Below are positions 11,101 to 20,534 of a stretch of 64,000 nt of DNA, piece by piece (positions within the stretch are counted from its first letter, which is position 1; each line of letters starts with the position of its first letter). A program made the position numbers and the translations under genes. This stretch comes from Sphingobacteriales bacterium. Its GTDB lineage: Bacteria; Bacteroidota; Bacteroidia; Chitinophagales; Chitinophagaceae. The stretch spans positions 1-64,000 of the forward strand of contig OMJB01000035.1 of the NCBI GenBank assembly GCA_900299255.1. Reading direction: 5' to 3'. Under the pieces are notes generated by a model, which saw only the letters and a program-made list of their open reading frames with translations, searched no databases and had not been told where the DNA came from.

Positions 11101-11400
11101 GTGCAGGTAAGAGCCCCTGATGAAAGCATTCTGGTAGAGATGGAAGTACACATAAGTGAGCGTATCCGGAGAGTTATTCCAGTAAGTGAGTTCCTCGGTT
11201 GCTTCAATCCTGTTGTCTTCCTCGTGTATGGTGGCGTTTATTTTGTAGTGCACATCCTGCTGCCAGTAGGCTGCATCGGGCATACGGTTTTTCCAGTAGA
11301 GCCTGTTGCTGGAATTCCGGTAGTCATTATCGTGCAGCTGGGCGAATGAAGCTGAAGCAGCAAGTACCTGGCATGCCAGCGCAAATAAAAATATCCGCAT
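8137..11400 (-). CDS. M1 family metallopeptidase, secreted
   Basis: [29 protein letters not shown] (HExxH-x18-E); signal peptide [21 protein letters not shown]; ORF extends upstream to 11496. Confidence 0.9.
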   Translation of the reverse strand: [1087 protein letters not shown]

Positions 11401-11628
11401 AGAAAAGATTTGGGGTTTAAAAATAGAGATTAATAGAGAAACGGGTATGCCCCGGGTAAGGGGAAGTACAAATGGCCGGCGGCAAGGCATTGGCATAAAA
11501 CCATTCTGCCGGATTAGGGTATTTAAGCAAATGTGCAGAACATGTGCATATCATATTAATTTAATTCAGGCATAATAATTTGGTATTACAATTGTGCCTA
11601 TCTTTAAGTAACCAAAATATTACGAAAT

Positions 11629-12102
11629 ATGTTATGGCACAAATTCAGCGGGGAACCCATTAAGGTGCCTGTAAAATCGGCAGTGGAGGACGCGATTATC
11701 AGAGAGAAAAATGCGGGGTACAAGCTAAAAGTATGCATTGGTACTGATTCGCAGGTACGTGGTGGCGATACTGAGTTTGCCACAGTTATTGTTTTTCTGC
11801 GGGAGAAAAGGGGTGGTTTTATGTTTATCAGTAATGAGAGGACAACAAAACCATACTCAATTAAAGAGCGGATGCTGGTAGAGGTAGCCAGAAGTATAGA
11901 AATAGCTTTTGAGCTCTGCGACCTTTTAAGTAAGTATGAAGTAGACATGGAGGTGCATGCCGACATCAACACCAATCCGCAGTTTAAAAGCAATGAAGCG
12001 CTGCGTGAAGCTATGGGGTACATTCTGGGCATGGGCTATGCGTTCAAGGCCAAACCAGATGCTTTTGCCAGCAGCTGCTGTGCTGATAAGATGGTAAACT
12101 GA
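11629..12102 (+). CDS. RNase H-like YkuK family protein
   Basis: VCIGTDSQVRGGDTEFATVIVFLREKRGG, HADINTNPQFKSNEALREAMGYILGMGY characteristic of YkuK/DUF458. Confidence 0.75.
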   Translation: MLWHKFSGEPIKVPVKSAVEDAIIREKNAGYKLKVCIGTDSQVRGGDTEFATVIVFLREKRGGFMFISNERTTKPYSIKERMLVEVARSIEIAFELCDLLSKYEVDMEVHADINTNPQFKSNEALREAMGYILGMGYAFKAKPDAFASSCCADKMVN

Positions 12103-12259
12103 TATTCCTGTTAAAACTTTTTTACCTGCTTGGGGCTCCTTCTTTCCCCCTCATTGGCATCTCTGCCTTATTTTTTAGTAATTGGCACACTTTTTTTCGA
12201 ATTTACCTGTCTATTATTAAAGAAAAGCTTAAATTTACTAGCATAACTATAATATTATA

Positions 12260-15200
12260 ATGAAACTTCGCTATATATTGCTTAGTTGCATACTGGTGTT
12301 TGCAATCGGGCGGGGCTACTCTCAGTCGCCAATTGAATTTATTGAGAATAAGGGACAATGGGGAGACTGGATAAAATATAAAGCAACCACACCCGGTGGA
12401 GAAGTGCATCTTGAAAATGATGGGCTCAGGTATATACTTTGCGATGCGGAAAACAAAAATAAAATTGATTCATTTCATACGGGGCGGCTTACAAAAAAGC
12501 CAACTATGAAATTTCATGTATATAAAGTTACGTTTGAAGGTGCTACTGCGCCGGAGATAGAAGGTCTCAGAAGGCAAACAAACTATTACAATTACTATCT
12601 GGGCAATAACCCGTCTAAGTGGAAATCAGGTATCCATCCCTGCCTTGGCATAAACTATAACAATCTGTACAAGGGTATCAGTATGCATATCAATACCACC
12701 GGGCAATCTTTTGAGTATGAATTTTTTGTGCAGCCTGGTGCAGATGCCAGTCAGGTGAAAATGAATTTTGACGGCCCTGAGAAAATGAAGATCAAGAACG
12801 GCGACCTGGAAATATATACTTCCGTGGGCAAGGTGATGGAACTGAAACCTTATGCATTCCAGTACATCAACGATGAAAAAGTTGTGGTAAAGTGTGACTA
12901 TCATTTGAAGAACAATAAAGTGACTTTTGATTTTCCTGATGATTACGACCACTCGAAAATACTAGTGATTGACCCTATCGTGTTCTGGTGTTCGTTTACC
13001 GGCTCGACCGCTGATAATTGGGGCTTTACTGCAACCTACGACAACGCAGGCGATATGTACTTAGGAGGTTTGGTAAATGCGATATCAACATCTTTAGGCG
13101 GCCCGGGTGGAGCGTTCCCGGTTAGCCCCGGCGCATACCAGAGCGTTTTTGCCGGAGGCCAGGGAAACGATGCTATAGAATATGGAGCTGACATAGGCCT
13201 GATTAAACTGAATCCCAGCGGAACCTCGCGTATATGGGCAACCTACCTCGGCGGACAAAACAATGAGCGCCCGCACAGCCTAATTGTCGACCCATCTGAT
13301 AACCTGATTATTGTAGGCAGAACCAAATCTCATGATTTTCCGGTTACACCGGGTGCTTACCGAACTACTAATGCCGGTGGCTGGGATATTATCGTAACCA
13401 AAATGAATGCAACTGGGACAGCATTGATAGGCTCCACTTATATTGGTGGTACGGGTGATGATGGAGTGAATTTTGATTCAACAGAGGTGGGATACGGGCA
13501 CCTGAAATACAACTATGGTGATGATGCGCGCAGCGAAGTGCAGATAGATAATCTGGGCAATGTTTATGTTGCCGACAACACTTCTTCTGCGAATTTCCCT
13601 ACTACACCAGGTGCTATTTCCACTGTTTATGGAGGCGGGCTACAGGAAGGGGTAGTATTTAAAATGGATCCTAACCTTACCACCCTTACCTACAGCAGTT
13701 TTCTGGGAGGGAATGGAGACGACGCGGCATATGTGCTTGCATTTAACAAGTCGCAAACTTCTTTCTATGTGGCAGGTGGAACCAGCAGTACGAATTTTCC
13801 TGTTACGCCGGGAACGTGGCACTCAACCTATCAGGGTGATTCGGCAGATGGCTTTGTGCTGAAGATAAAAAACAGCCCGCCCTACAATGTGCAGCGAGGT
13901 ACCTACGTAGGCACCATCAACTATGATCAGGTATACGGAATTCAGGTAGATGATTCAGGTAATGTGTATGTGATGGGGCAGTCAATGGGTGGAGCGTTCC
14001 CAGTTACTGCGGGAGTGTACACTAATCCAAATTCCTGCCAGTTTGTAATGAAAATGGATAGTAACCTTACCAATGACCTGATCTCAACGGTATATGGTTC
14101 CGGTGACCCTACGCACACGAATATTTCTCCTGTTGCCTTTCTTGTAGACACCTGTGATAATGTGTATATCTCGGGATGGGGAGGCAATATTATGGGTGTG
14201 CCCGGCCTGGCCCATACCGGATTAACAACGGGAATGCCAACCACACCAGATGGACATTTACTGACTACAGATGGCTATGATTTTTATTTTATAGTTTTCG
14301 GTACAGGCCTGGCTACGCTCCGGTATGCAACTTTTTATGGCAGAAATGCCCCTGGCTCTACTGGCGAGCATGTGGATGGAGGTACGAGCAGATTTGACAA
14401 AAAAGGAATAGTATACCAGGCGATATGTGCCAATTGCGGAGGTCCCAGTACACCACCTTTCCCAACTACCGACAGTGCATGGTCTACTACTCTAACAAGT
14501 GTTAATTGTAATGAAGCCGGCCTTAAAATTGCGTTCAATATCGGCCCGGTAATTTGTAATGTAGTGGCAAGCCCCAGCACTTCGGGCTGTGCGCCGCTTA
14601 CTGTTAACTTTTCAAACCTTTCGACCAACGGCCTTACTTATGTATGGGACTTTGGCGATGGCAGCCCAATTGTTACAACTTTTGCGGCTTCACACACTTT
14701 TACAGCAGCAGGGGTATATACTGTTTCATTGTCTTCAGCCAACTCAAATGCCTGTTTCAAAACAGTTGATACGTTCCGTCTAACAATATTGGTAGACACT
14801 GGAAAGATAACGCCTGACTTCACCACAAAACTAATAGACAGCTGTAATCCCTACATAGCTTCGTTTACCAATACCTCTACCGATTTTATTGGTACCCCTA
14901 CCTATACTTGGTATCTGGGCGATGGTACTACCTATGTGGGCACAACGCCGCCTAACCATACCTATGCTGATACAGGATATTATACTGTAATGCTGGTGAT
15001 GGTGGATACAGGAGCCTGTAAATCGCCGGATACAGTGACCCATACCATTCATTTTGCCAATGTGAATGTCTCAGCGAGGTTTACAATACCCGATTCGCTT
15101 TGCCTTGGGGCGCCATTTACGCCAATGATCAATTTTACCAACGTGAGCACAACGGTATGGACATTCGGTGACGGAACATCGTCCACTAGTCTTGATCCGT

Positions 15201-15823
15201 CGCACATATACAAGGCGGTAGGGTCTTATACAGTAACCTTAATTGCGCAAAACCCCGGTGCCTGCAACGGCGGTGATACTTTGGTAGAGACGATCAAGAT
15301 ACTGCCTTTACCTGTTGCCAATTTCTCTTATGTACCCACCACGCCAGTGCCCAATGTACCTACTACATTCACCAACCTTTCCACGAATGCCAACAGGTAC
15401 CTGTGGGATTTTGGCGACAATACATCCGGCACTGAGAAAGACCCTGTGCACCAGTATGAAAAAACAGGAACCTACAAAGTATGCCTTACAGCTTACAACA
15501 CCAGCAATTGCCCGTCAACAGTATGCAAGCAGGCACCTGCTGATGTGATGCCGTTGCTGGGATTGCCTACAGGCTTTAGCCCTAATGGCGACGGGGAAAA
15601 CGATGTGCTTTATGTGAGGTGTGCGGCTATAAAAACACTGGACCTTAAAATATACAACAGATGGGGGCAACTGGTGTTTGAAACCAAAGATCAGAAGATA
15701 GGCTGGGATGGTAAGTTCAACGGGCAACCACAGCCTGTTGAAGCCTATGCTTATGTGCTGGATGCAACATTTATTGACGGCACATCGAAGGTGTTGAAAG
15801 GGAATATTACTTTATTAAGATAA
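12260..15823 (+). CDS. SBBP-repeat and PKD-domain secreted protein with T9SS type B (gliding motility-type) C-terminal sorting domain
   Basis: N-terminal FIENKGQWG...; SBBP-like repeats (TYLGG...D.., FPVTPGA); PKD motifs (YVWDFGDGSP, YLWDFGDNTSG); C-terminus GFSPNGDGENDVLYVRC...LKIYNRWGQLVFET...WDGKFNGQP..EAYAYVLD. Confidence 0.85.
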   Translation: MKLRYILLSCILVFAIGRGYSQSPIEFIENKGQWGDWIKYKATTPGGEVHLENDGLRYILCDAENKNKIDSFHTGRLTKKPTMKFHVYKVTFEGATAPEIEGLRRQTNYYNYYLGNNPSKWKSGIHPCLGINYNNLYKGISMHINTTGQSFEYEFFVQPGADASQVKMNFDGPEKMKIKNGDLEIYTSVGKVMELKPYAFQYINDEKVVVKCDYHLKNNKVTFDFPDDYDHSKILVIDPIVFWCSFTGSTADNWGFTATYDNAGDMYLGGLVNAISTSLGGPGGAFPVSPGAYQSVFAGGQGNDAIEYGADIGLIKLNPSGTSRIWATYLGGQNNERPHSLIVDPSDNLIIVGRTKSHDFPVTPGAYRTTNAGGWDIIVTKMNATGTALIGSTYIGGTGDDGVNFDSTEVGYGHLKYNYGDDARSEVQIDNLGNVYVADNTSSANFPTTPGAISTVYGGGLQEGVVFKMDPNLTTLTYSSFLGGNGDDAAYVLAFNKSQTSFYVAGGTSSTNFPVTPGTWHSTYQGDSADGFVLKIKNSPPYNVQRGTYVGTINYDQVYGIQVDDSGNVYVMGQSMGGAFPVTAGVYTNPNSCQFVMKMDSNLTNDLISTVYGSGDPTHTNISPVAFLVDTCDNVYISGWGGNIMGVPGLAHTGLTTGMPTTPDGHLLTTDGYDFYFIVFGTGLATLRYATFYGRNAPGSTGEHVDGGTSRFDKKGIVYQAICANCGGPSTPPFPTTDSAWSTTLTSVNCNEAGLKIAFNIGPVICNVVASPSTSGCAPLTVNFSNLSTNGLTYVWDFGDGSPIVTTFAASHTFTAAGVYTVSLSSANSNACFKTVDTFRLTILVDTGKITPDFTTKLIDSCNPYIASFTNTSTDFIGTPTYTWYLGDGTTYVGTTPPNHTYADTGYYTVMLVMVDTGACKSPDTVTHTIHFANVNVSARFTIPDSLCLGAPFTPMINFTNVSTTVWTFGDGTSSTSLDPSHIYKAVGSYTVTLIAQNPGACNGGDTLVETIKILPLPVANFSYVPTTPVPNVPTTFTNLSTNANRYLWDFGDNTSGTEKDPVHQYEKTGTYKVCLTAYNTSNCPSTVCKQAPADVMPLLGLPTGFSPNGDGENDVLYVRCAAIKTLDLKIYNRWGQLVFETKDQKIGWDGKFNGQPQPVEAYAYVLDATFIDGTSKVLKGNITLLR

Positions 15824-15860
15824 GGCCGTGCCTGAAAAGGCGTGGCTGTAAAACATAATT

Positions 15861-16898
15861 GTGATGGACAGAATTTTTAAGCTGATGACGATAGGGTGCC
15901 TGTTGCTGGCCGCAGGCGCGTACGGGCAGAGTATGCATTTCAGCCAGTACTACAATGCCCCCATGTTGCTGAGCCCTGCCAATACCGCACTGATGTCGGA
16001 TGACGATTTCAGGATAGGGCTTAACTACCGCAATCAATGGTCGGCAGTGCCGGTGCCTTACAATACATTTTCGGCGTTCGGAGATTTTAGAGTGCTGAGG
16101 AAAACAAATGAAGACAACAAAAGCAAGTGGCTGGGTGTGGGCCTTGCTATGTTCAGCGACAAAGCTGGCGATGGCAATTTGTCGCTGCTGCAGCTACAGG
16201 CAAGCCTGGCATACCATCTGCAGCTCAGCCAGTATACTATGCTTTCTGTGGGCCTTTCCGGTGCATATGTGCAGCGCAGTGTGAACTTTGATAACCTGAC
16301 CTTCGATGCACAATGGGACGGAATGACTTTTAATACACATTTTGCCAATGGAGAACAGCCTGGCGTTGTTAAAACAAATTATTACACGGTTGGGGGTGGT
16401 GTTAACCTCGCTATATTCCCTAATGAAAATCTGTACATCAAACTGGGTGGTGGCGTTGCCAACATCAACAAGCCCACAGAAACGTTTTACAAAGGAGGAA
16501 AAAACACACTGGACATGAGGCCAGAGGCGACACTTGATGTGCTGGTGAAGACAGGGCCTGTGCTGATTATTAACCCTTCTGTTTTTTATGCCACTCAGAA
16601 TGCAGCATCAGAGCTGGTGGTTGGATCGCTGTTCCGCACCAAGCTGGGAGAGAATGAAAACCATATGCCAACGCAGCTTATACTGGGCATTTTTGACCGC
16701 ATAGGAGATGCCGCAATTGGTGTAGCCGGCATACAGCTAGGGTCAATTCAGTTCATGGCCAATTACGATTTTACCATGTCTTCGCTGGCGCCATATAACA
16801 ATGGCTACGGAGCTCTTGAGTTCTCTCTGATTTATCAGGGCAGATACCCCAACAATCAAGGTATTAAGAAAATGTATACCTGTCCCCGTTTCTTTTAA
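15861..16898 (+). CDS. PorP/SprF family type IX secretion system membrane protein
   Basis: MHFSQYYNAPMLLSPANTALMSDDDFRIGLNYRNQWSAVPVPYNTFSAFGDF. Confidence 0.9.
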   Translation: MMDRIFKLMTIGCLLLAAGAYGQSMHFSQYYNAPMLLSPANTALMSDDDFRIGLNYRNQWSAVPVPYNTFSAFGDFRVLRKTNEDNKSKWLGVGLAMFSDKAGDGNLSLLQLQASLAYHLQLSQYTMLSVGLSGAYVQRSVNFDNLTFDAQWDGMTFNTHFANGEQPGVVKTNYYTVGGGVNLAIFPNENLYIKLGGGVANINKPTETFYKGGKNTLDMRPEATLDVLVKTGPVLIINPSVFYATQNAASELVVGSLFRTKLGENENHMPTQLILGIFDRIGDAAIGVAGIQLGSIQFMANYDFTMSSLAPYNNGYGALEFSLIYQGRYPNNQGIKKMYTCPRFF

Positions 16899-16956
16899 CA
16901 AATATTTTCACGCCATTGCAGCGGTGCGGTATTATATTTGATGAACAATCTATTAT

Positions 16957-17658
16957 ATGGAAAATCAGAAAAATAAAGTATTGTTGGTAGAAGATGATAC
17001 CAACTTCGGACAGGTGCTTAAGAACTACCTGGAACTGAATGATTTCGTTGTAGAGCTTGCGCGTGATGGTATTCTGGGCCTTGCCGCTTTCCGCCGTGAG
17101 CGTTTTGATATCTGCCTGCTTGATGTGATGATGCCCAATATGGATGGCTTTACACTGGCAGAAGAGATTAGAAATGTAGACCCGGATGTGCCGTTGTTCT
17201 TTCTGTCTGCCAAAAGCATGAAAGATGACATTTTGACGGGTTATAAACTTGGCGCTGACGATTATATCACCAAGCCGTTTGACAGCGATGTGCTTTTGTC
17301 TAAAATAAAAGCGGTGCTGAAACGCAATCAGGAACTGCAGGAAAAGCAGCATGCACAAATAGAATTTGTAGTAGGTGCTTACCAGTTTAATAGCAAACTG
17401 CGTACATTGAAACATGGCAACGATGTAAGTACATTATCGCCCAAGGAGAACGAACTGCTGCTGATGCTGTGTGAATACAAGAACGACCTGCTGCCACGCG
17501 AAACTGCACTTAAGCGCATATGGGGCAGTGATACTTATTTCAACGGCCGTAGTATGGATGTGTACATAGCCAAGCTGCGCAAGTACCTGAAAGAAGACAG
17601 CAGTGTAGAGATAGTAAACATACACGGCAATGGCTTTAGGCTTGTAGCACCTGAATAG
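16957..17658 (+). CDS. OmpR-family response regulator
   Basis: VLLVEDDTNFG, LLDVMMPNMDGF, LSAKSM, GADDYITKPF; winged-helix C-terminus LSPKENELLLML...IWGSDTYFNGRSMDVYIAKLRKYL. Confidence 0.93.
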   Translation: MENQKNKVLLVEDDTNFGQVLKNYLELNDFVVELARDGILGLAAFRRERFDICLLDVMMPNMDGFTLAEEIRNVDPDVPLFFLSAKSMKDDILTGYKLGADDYITKPFDSDVLLSKIKAVLKRNQELQEKQHAQIEFVVGAYQFNSKLRTLKHGNDVSTLSPKENELLLMLCEYKNDLLPRETALKRIWGSDTYFNGRSMDVYIAKLRKYLKEDSSVEIVNIHGNGFRLVAPE

Positions 17659-17716
17659 GGGGATTAGGTAATTGGTAGGTTGGTTTATTAATTGATTAGT
17701 TGATTTGAATATTGAG

Positions 17717-17747
17717 ACAGGATGCACGGTGCATCCTGTTTTGTTTT
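17717..17747 (+). terminator. Rho-independent terminator after response regulator
   Basis: Perfect 10-bp stem ACAGGATGCA / TGCATCCTGT, loop CGG, followed by TTTGTTTT. Confidence 0.8.
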
Positions 17748-17930
17748 AAAAGTGTAGTTGCAGATTGGGAAGATAATTTACTGTCGTAGTGATGGTTGCT
17801 GCATATTTTTGTTCGTCATTTGGGCTGATTTATAAACATATCTCAATAAATTAATCATCATGGGATTATATTATCAGGCAATACAGCATTAAGGATTTAG
17901 TGTTTGTTTTCTTTTCTTACTTTTGACCCA

Positions 17931-18731
17931 ATGAAGCATTTGCCCAACCTGCTTACGCTTGCCAATCTGTTGTGCGGTTGCATAGCCACAGCTTATATAC
18001 TGAGTGCCCAGCCGTACCTGAGTATGAGTGTGGGGCATGCAGGGCTGCCTACATGGCAATGGGTAAACGGTGCACAGCAAATGTACCTGGGCAGTTTATT
18101 TATTTTTATTGCTGCAGTGTGCGATATGCTGGATGGCATGGCTGCAAGGGCATTGAAAGTTTTTTCTCCTATTGGTAAAGACCTGGACTCACTGGCAGAT
18201 ATCGTATCTTTTGGTGTAGCGCCCTCGGCTATTCTTTTTAAGTTGCTTTGGGATGCTCTGACCGGTGAAAAAAACGCTTTCGATATCAATATGCTGGGTA
18301 TGGCTCCAGCCTTTCTTATAGCGTGTTTTGGGGCACTCAGGCTGGCCAAATTCAATATCACGTCTGATGCACAGAAAGGATATTTTATTGGAATGCCTAT
18401 ACCCGCTGTGGGTTTGTTTGTAGCTACATTCCCGCTTATTTTGTGGTTCAGCCCGGCAAAGGTTATTCACTATGCTGCTTTCATATTTCAGAGCAAATGG
18501 GCGATATATGCACTCATTGCTGTACTCTGCTGGCTCATGGTTTCAAAAATTAAATTTCTGAAACTGGTGCCGGGTAAGATGAGCCTGGGGCAGATGTGGC
18601 CGCAGCTGCTGATTGTTGCCGTTGCGATTGTGGGATTTTTTGTGATAGGGTATGCTGCGTTTCCGTTGGCTTTTATACTTTATGTATTGCTGTCGGTTAT
18701 TCATAAATATCCTGAAGCTGCAGCGGAATAA
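17931..18731 (+). CDS. pssA: CDP-diacylglycerol--serine O-phosphatidyltransferase
   Basis: MKHLPNLLTLANLLCGCIA...; CDP-alcohol phosphatidyltransferase motif DMLDGMAARALKVFSPIGKDLDSLADIVSFGVAP. Confidence 0.93.
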   Translation: MKHLPNLLTLANLLCGCIATAYILSAQPYLSMSVGHAGLPTWQWVNGAQQMYLGSLFIFIAAVCDMLDGMAARALKVFSPIGKDLDSLADIVSFGVAPSAILFKLLWDALTGEKNAFDINMLGMAPAFLIACFGALRLAKFNITSDAQKGYFIGMPIPAVGLFVATFPLILWFSPAKVIHYAAFIFQSKWAIYALIAVLCWLMVSKIKFLKLVPGKMSLGQMWPQLLIVAVAIVGFFVIGYAAFPLAFILYVLLSVIHKYPEAAAE

Positions 18732-18796
18732 CCAAAGCATTAACAAAGGCTATAGGAGAAAGGTTTTTAACGTTTAATTTTTTAAGTTTATTTTTT

Positions 18797-19048
18797 ATGA
18801 GGTATACAGCACACATCAATATTATGCCCCTCAAGGAACTTTTGGATCCACAGGGTAAGGCGGTTAACAACAGTCTGCACAATCTGGGGCTCACCAATCT
18901 GCAGGATGTTCGTATAGGGAAGCATATAACACTGGCCATAGATGCGCCCAGCAAAAGTCATGCGGAAAACCAGGCCACAGAGGCCTGCAAAAAATTGCTG
19001 GCTAATCAGGTTATGGAATCGTTTGAGTTTACGATAACAGAAGGGTAA
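18797..19048 (+). CDS. purS: Phosphoribosylformylglycinamidine synthase subunit PurS
   Basis: 83 aa; MPLKELLDPQGKAVNNSLHNLGLTNLQDVRIGKHITLAI. Confidence 0.9.
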   Translation: MRYTAHINIMPLKELLDPQGKAVNNSLHNLGLTNLQDVRIGKHITLAIDAPSKSHAENQATEACKKLLANQVMESFEFTITEG

Positions 19049-19153
19049 CACATATTGGCGGATAGAAAACCTTCTGTCATCAAATTGCCGTTAATACCGG
19101 TAATTGCCGAATTGCCCAATTTTCAAATTGGCACATTGTAAAATCAGTTTATT

Positions 19154-19861
19154 ATGCGCTTATATCTGGTACCATCGCCCATAGGCAACCTAGGAGATAT
19201 GACCTACAGGGCTGTAGAGGTACTGCGTGCGGCTGATGTAATACTTTGTGAGGATACGCGTTCAAGCCAGGTATTGCTGAATCACCACAATATCAGAAAG
19301 CCACTTACACCCTACCATCAGCATAATGAGCATAAAATACTTCCTCATCTTATTGCACAGATACTAGAAGGTAAGAAATTTGCTCTTATCACAGATGCCG
19401 GTACGCCTGGAATATCAGATCCGGGATTTTTGCTGGTAAGGGAATGTGTACGCAACAATATTAGGGTAGAATGCCTGCCGGGTGCCACTGCGTTTGTGCC
19501 GGCTCTGGTGCAGTCGGGGTTGCCAGCCAGCAGTTTCTGCTTTGAGGGTTTCCTGCCGCTGAAAAAAGGCCGGCAAACGATGTTGAAAAAACTGGCGGCA
19601 GAAGAGCGTACAGTAATCTTGTACGAATCTCCGCACAGACTGGTCAGAACCCTGAATGAGCTGGCTGCATATCTCGGGCCCAACAGGCAGGCGGCCGTTT
19701 GCCGGGAGCTGACTAAAATCTATGAAGAAACTAATAAAAATACACTTGCCGCTCTGGCTGCTCATTACGAAAAGCATCCTCCTAAGGGTGAAATCGTGAT
19801 TGTGATAGGCCCACCATCGGAAAACGATGTTGTGAGCGATTCTGAAAATGAAGAGAAATAG
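19154..19861 (+). CDS. rsmI: 16S rRNA (cytidine(1402)-2'-O)-methyltransferase
   Basis: LYLVPSPIGNLGDMTYRAVEVLRAADVILCEDTR, ITDAGTPGISDPG, ALVQSGLPASSFCFEGFLP. Confidence 0.95.
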   Translation: MRLYLVPSPIGNLGDMTYRAVEVLRAADVILCEDTRSSQVLLNHHNIRKPLTPYHQHNEHKILPHLIAQILEGKKFALITDAGTPGISDPGFLLVRECVRNNIRVECLPGATAFVPALVQSGLPASSFCFEGFLPLKKGRQTMLKKLAAEERTVILYESPHRLVRTLNELAAYLGPNRQAAVCRELTKIYEETNKNTLAALAAHYEKHPPKGEIVIVIGPPSENDVVSDSENEEK

Positions 19862-19885
19862 CCTTCTGTTTTCACAGATTTTTTA

Positions 19886-19893
19886 TATCTTTG
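19886..19893 (+). promoter_or_regulatory. -7 element (TATCTTTG) of tRNA-His promoter
   Basis: TAnnTTTG 15 nt before the tRNA 5' end. Confidence 0.5.
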
Positions 19894-19908
19894 TCGCCCA
19901 CTTTACAC

Positions 19909-19983
19909 GGAGGTTGTAGCTCAGTTGGTTAGAGCATCAGATTGTGGTTCTGAGGGTCGAGGGTTCGAGCCCCTTTAGCCTCC
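19909..19983 (+). tRNA. tRNA-His (anticodon GTG), with encoded G-1:C73
   Basis: Cloverleaf fits: acceptor G(-1)GAGGTTG / TAGCCTCC (8 bp including G-1:C73), D arm GCTCAGTTGGTTAGAGC, anticodon stem TCAGA-TTGTGGT-TCTGA, T arm GAGGGTTCGAGCCCCTT; no encoded CCA. Confidence 0.95.
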
Positions 19984-19997
19984 CTGATTATTTCTTT

Positions 19998-20026
19998 AAA
20001 AAAGCGCTGTTTACAGCGCTTTTTTT
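19998..20026 (+). terminator. Rho-independent terminator downstream of tRNA-His
   Basis: AAAAAAGCGCTG-TTTA-CAGCGCTTTTTT. Confidence 0.8.
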
Positions 20027-20090
20027 ATTATTTTCCATCCCCGAACATTGTATCTTTGTATTTATTGTTTTATAATCAAATATTATTAAT

Positions 20091-20519
20091 ATGAGCTTAG
20101 AAGTAACAGGGAAGCTGATCGCGAAGTATGACGTACAGCAAGTAAGTGAGAAATTCAAAAAGCGCGAATTCGTAATTGAATTGGCTGAGGAGATTAACGG
20201 AAATGTATATACCAACTTTGCCAAAATGCAGTTGGTGCAGAATAAGTGCGACATCATTGACAGGTATAACGAGGGTGACCAGGTTAAAGTGAGTTTCAAC
20301 ATAAAAGGTAACAGGTGGGAGCGCGATGGCAAGGTGAATTATATTACTAATCTGGATGCCTGGAGGGTAGAAAGCGCAAACGCTGCACCTGCAGGCGGCC
20401 AGCAGCCGTCAGTACCTGCATATAACAGCAACAGTGGCAATGCGGGCGGTAATAACAATTTCAACAGTGCACCAAGTTACAATCCTTCGCCAGAAACGAT
20501 TGATGACCTTCCGTTCTAA
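20091..20519 (+). CDS. DUF3127 domain-containing protein (OB-fold/SSB-like tail)
   Basis: MSLEVTGKLIAKYDVQQVSEKFKKREFVIEL...; acidic C-terminus ETIDDLPF resembles SSB DDLPF tail. Confidence 0.8.
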   Translation: MSLEVTGKLIAKYDVQQVSEKFKKREFVIELAEEINGNVYTNFAKMQLVQNKCDIIDRYNEGDQVKVSFNIKGNRWERDGKVNYITNLDAWRVESANAAPAGGQQPSVPAYNSNSGNAGGNNNFNSAPSYNPSPETIDDLPF

Positions 20520-20534
20520 TCAAAACAGCTTTTT

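Noticed and set aside
11531-11549. Direct repeat TGTGCA-N5-TGTGCA upstream of the YkuK gene
   Set aside because: Too short and single occurrence; could be chance.
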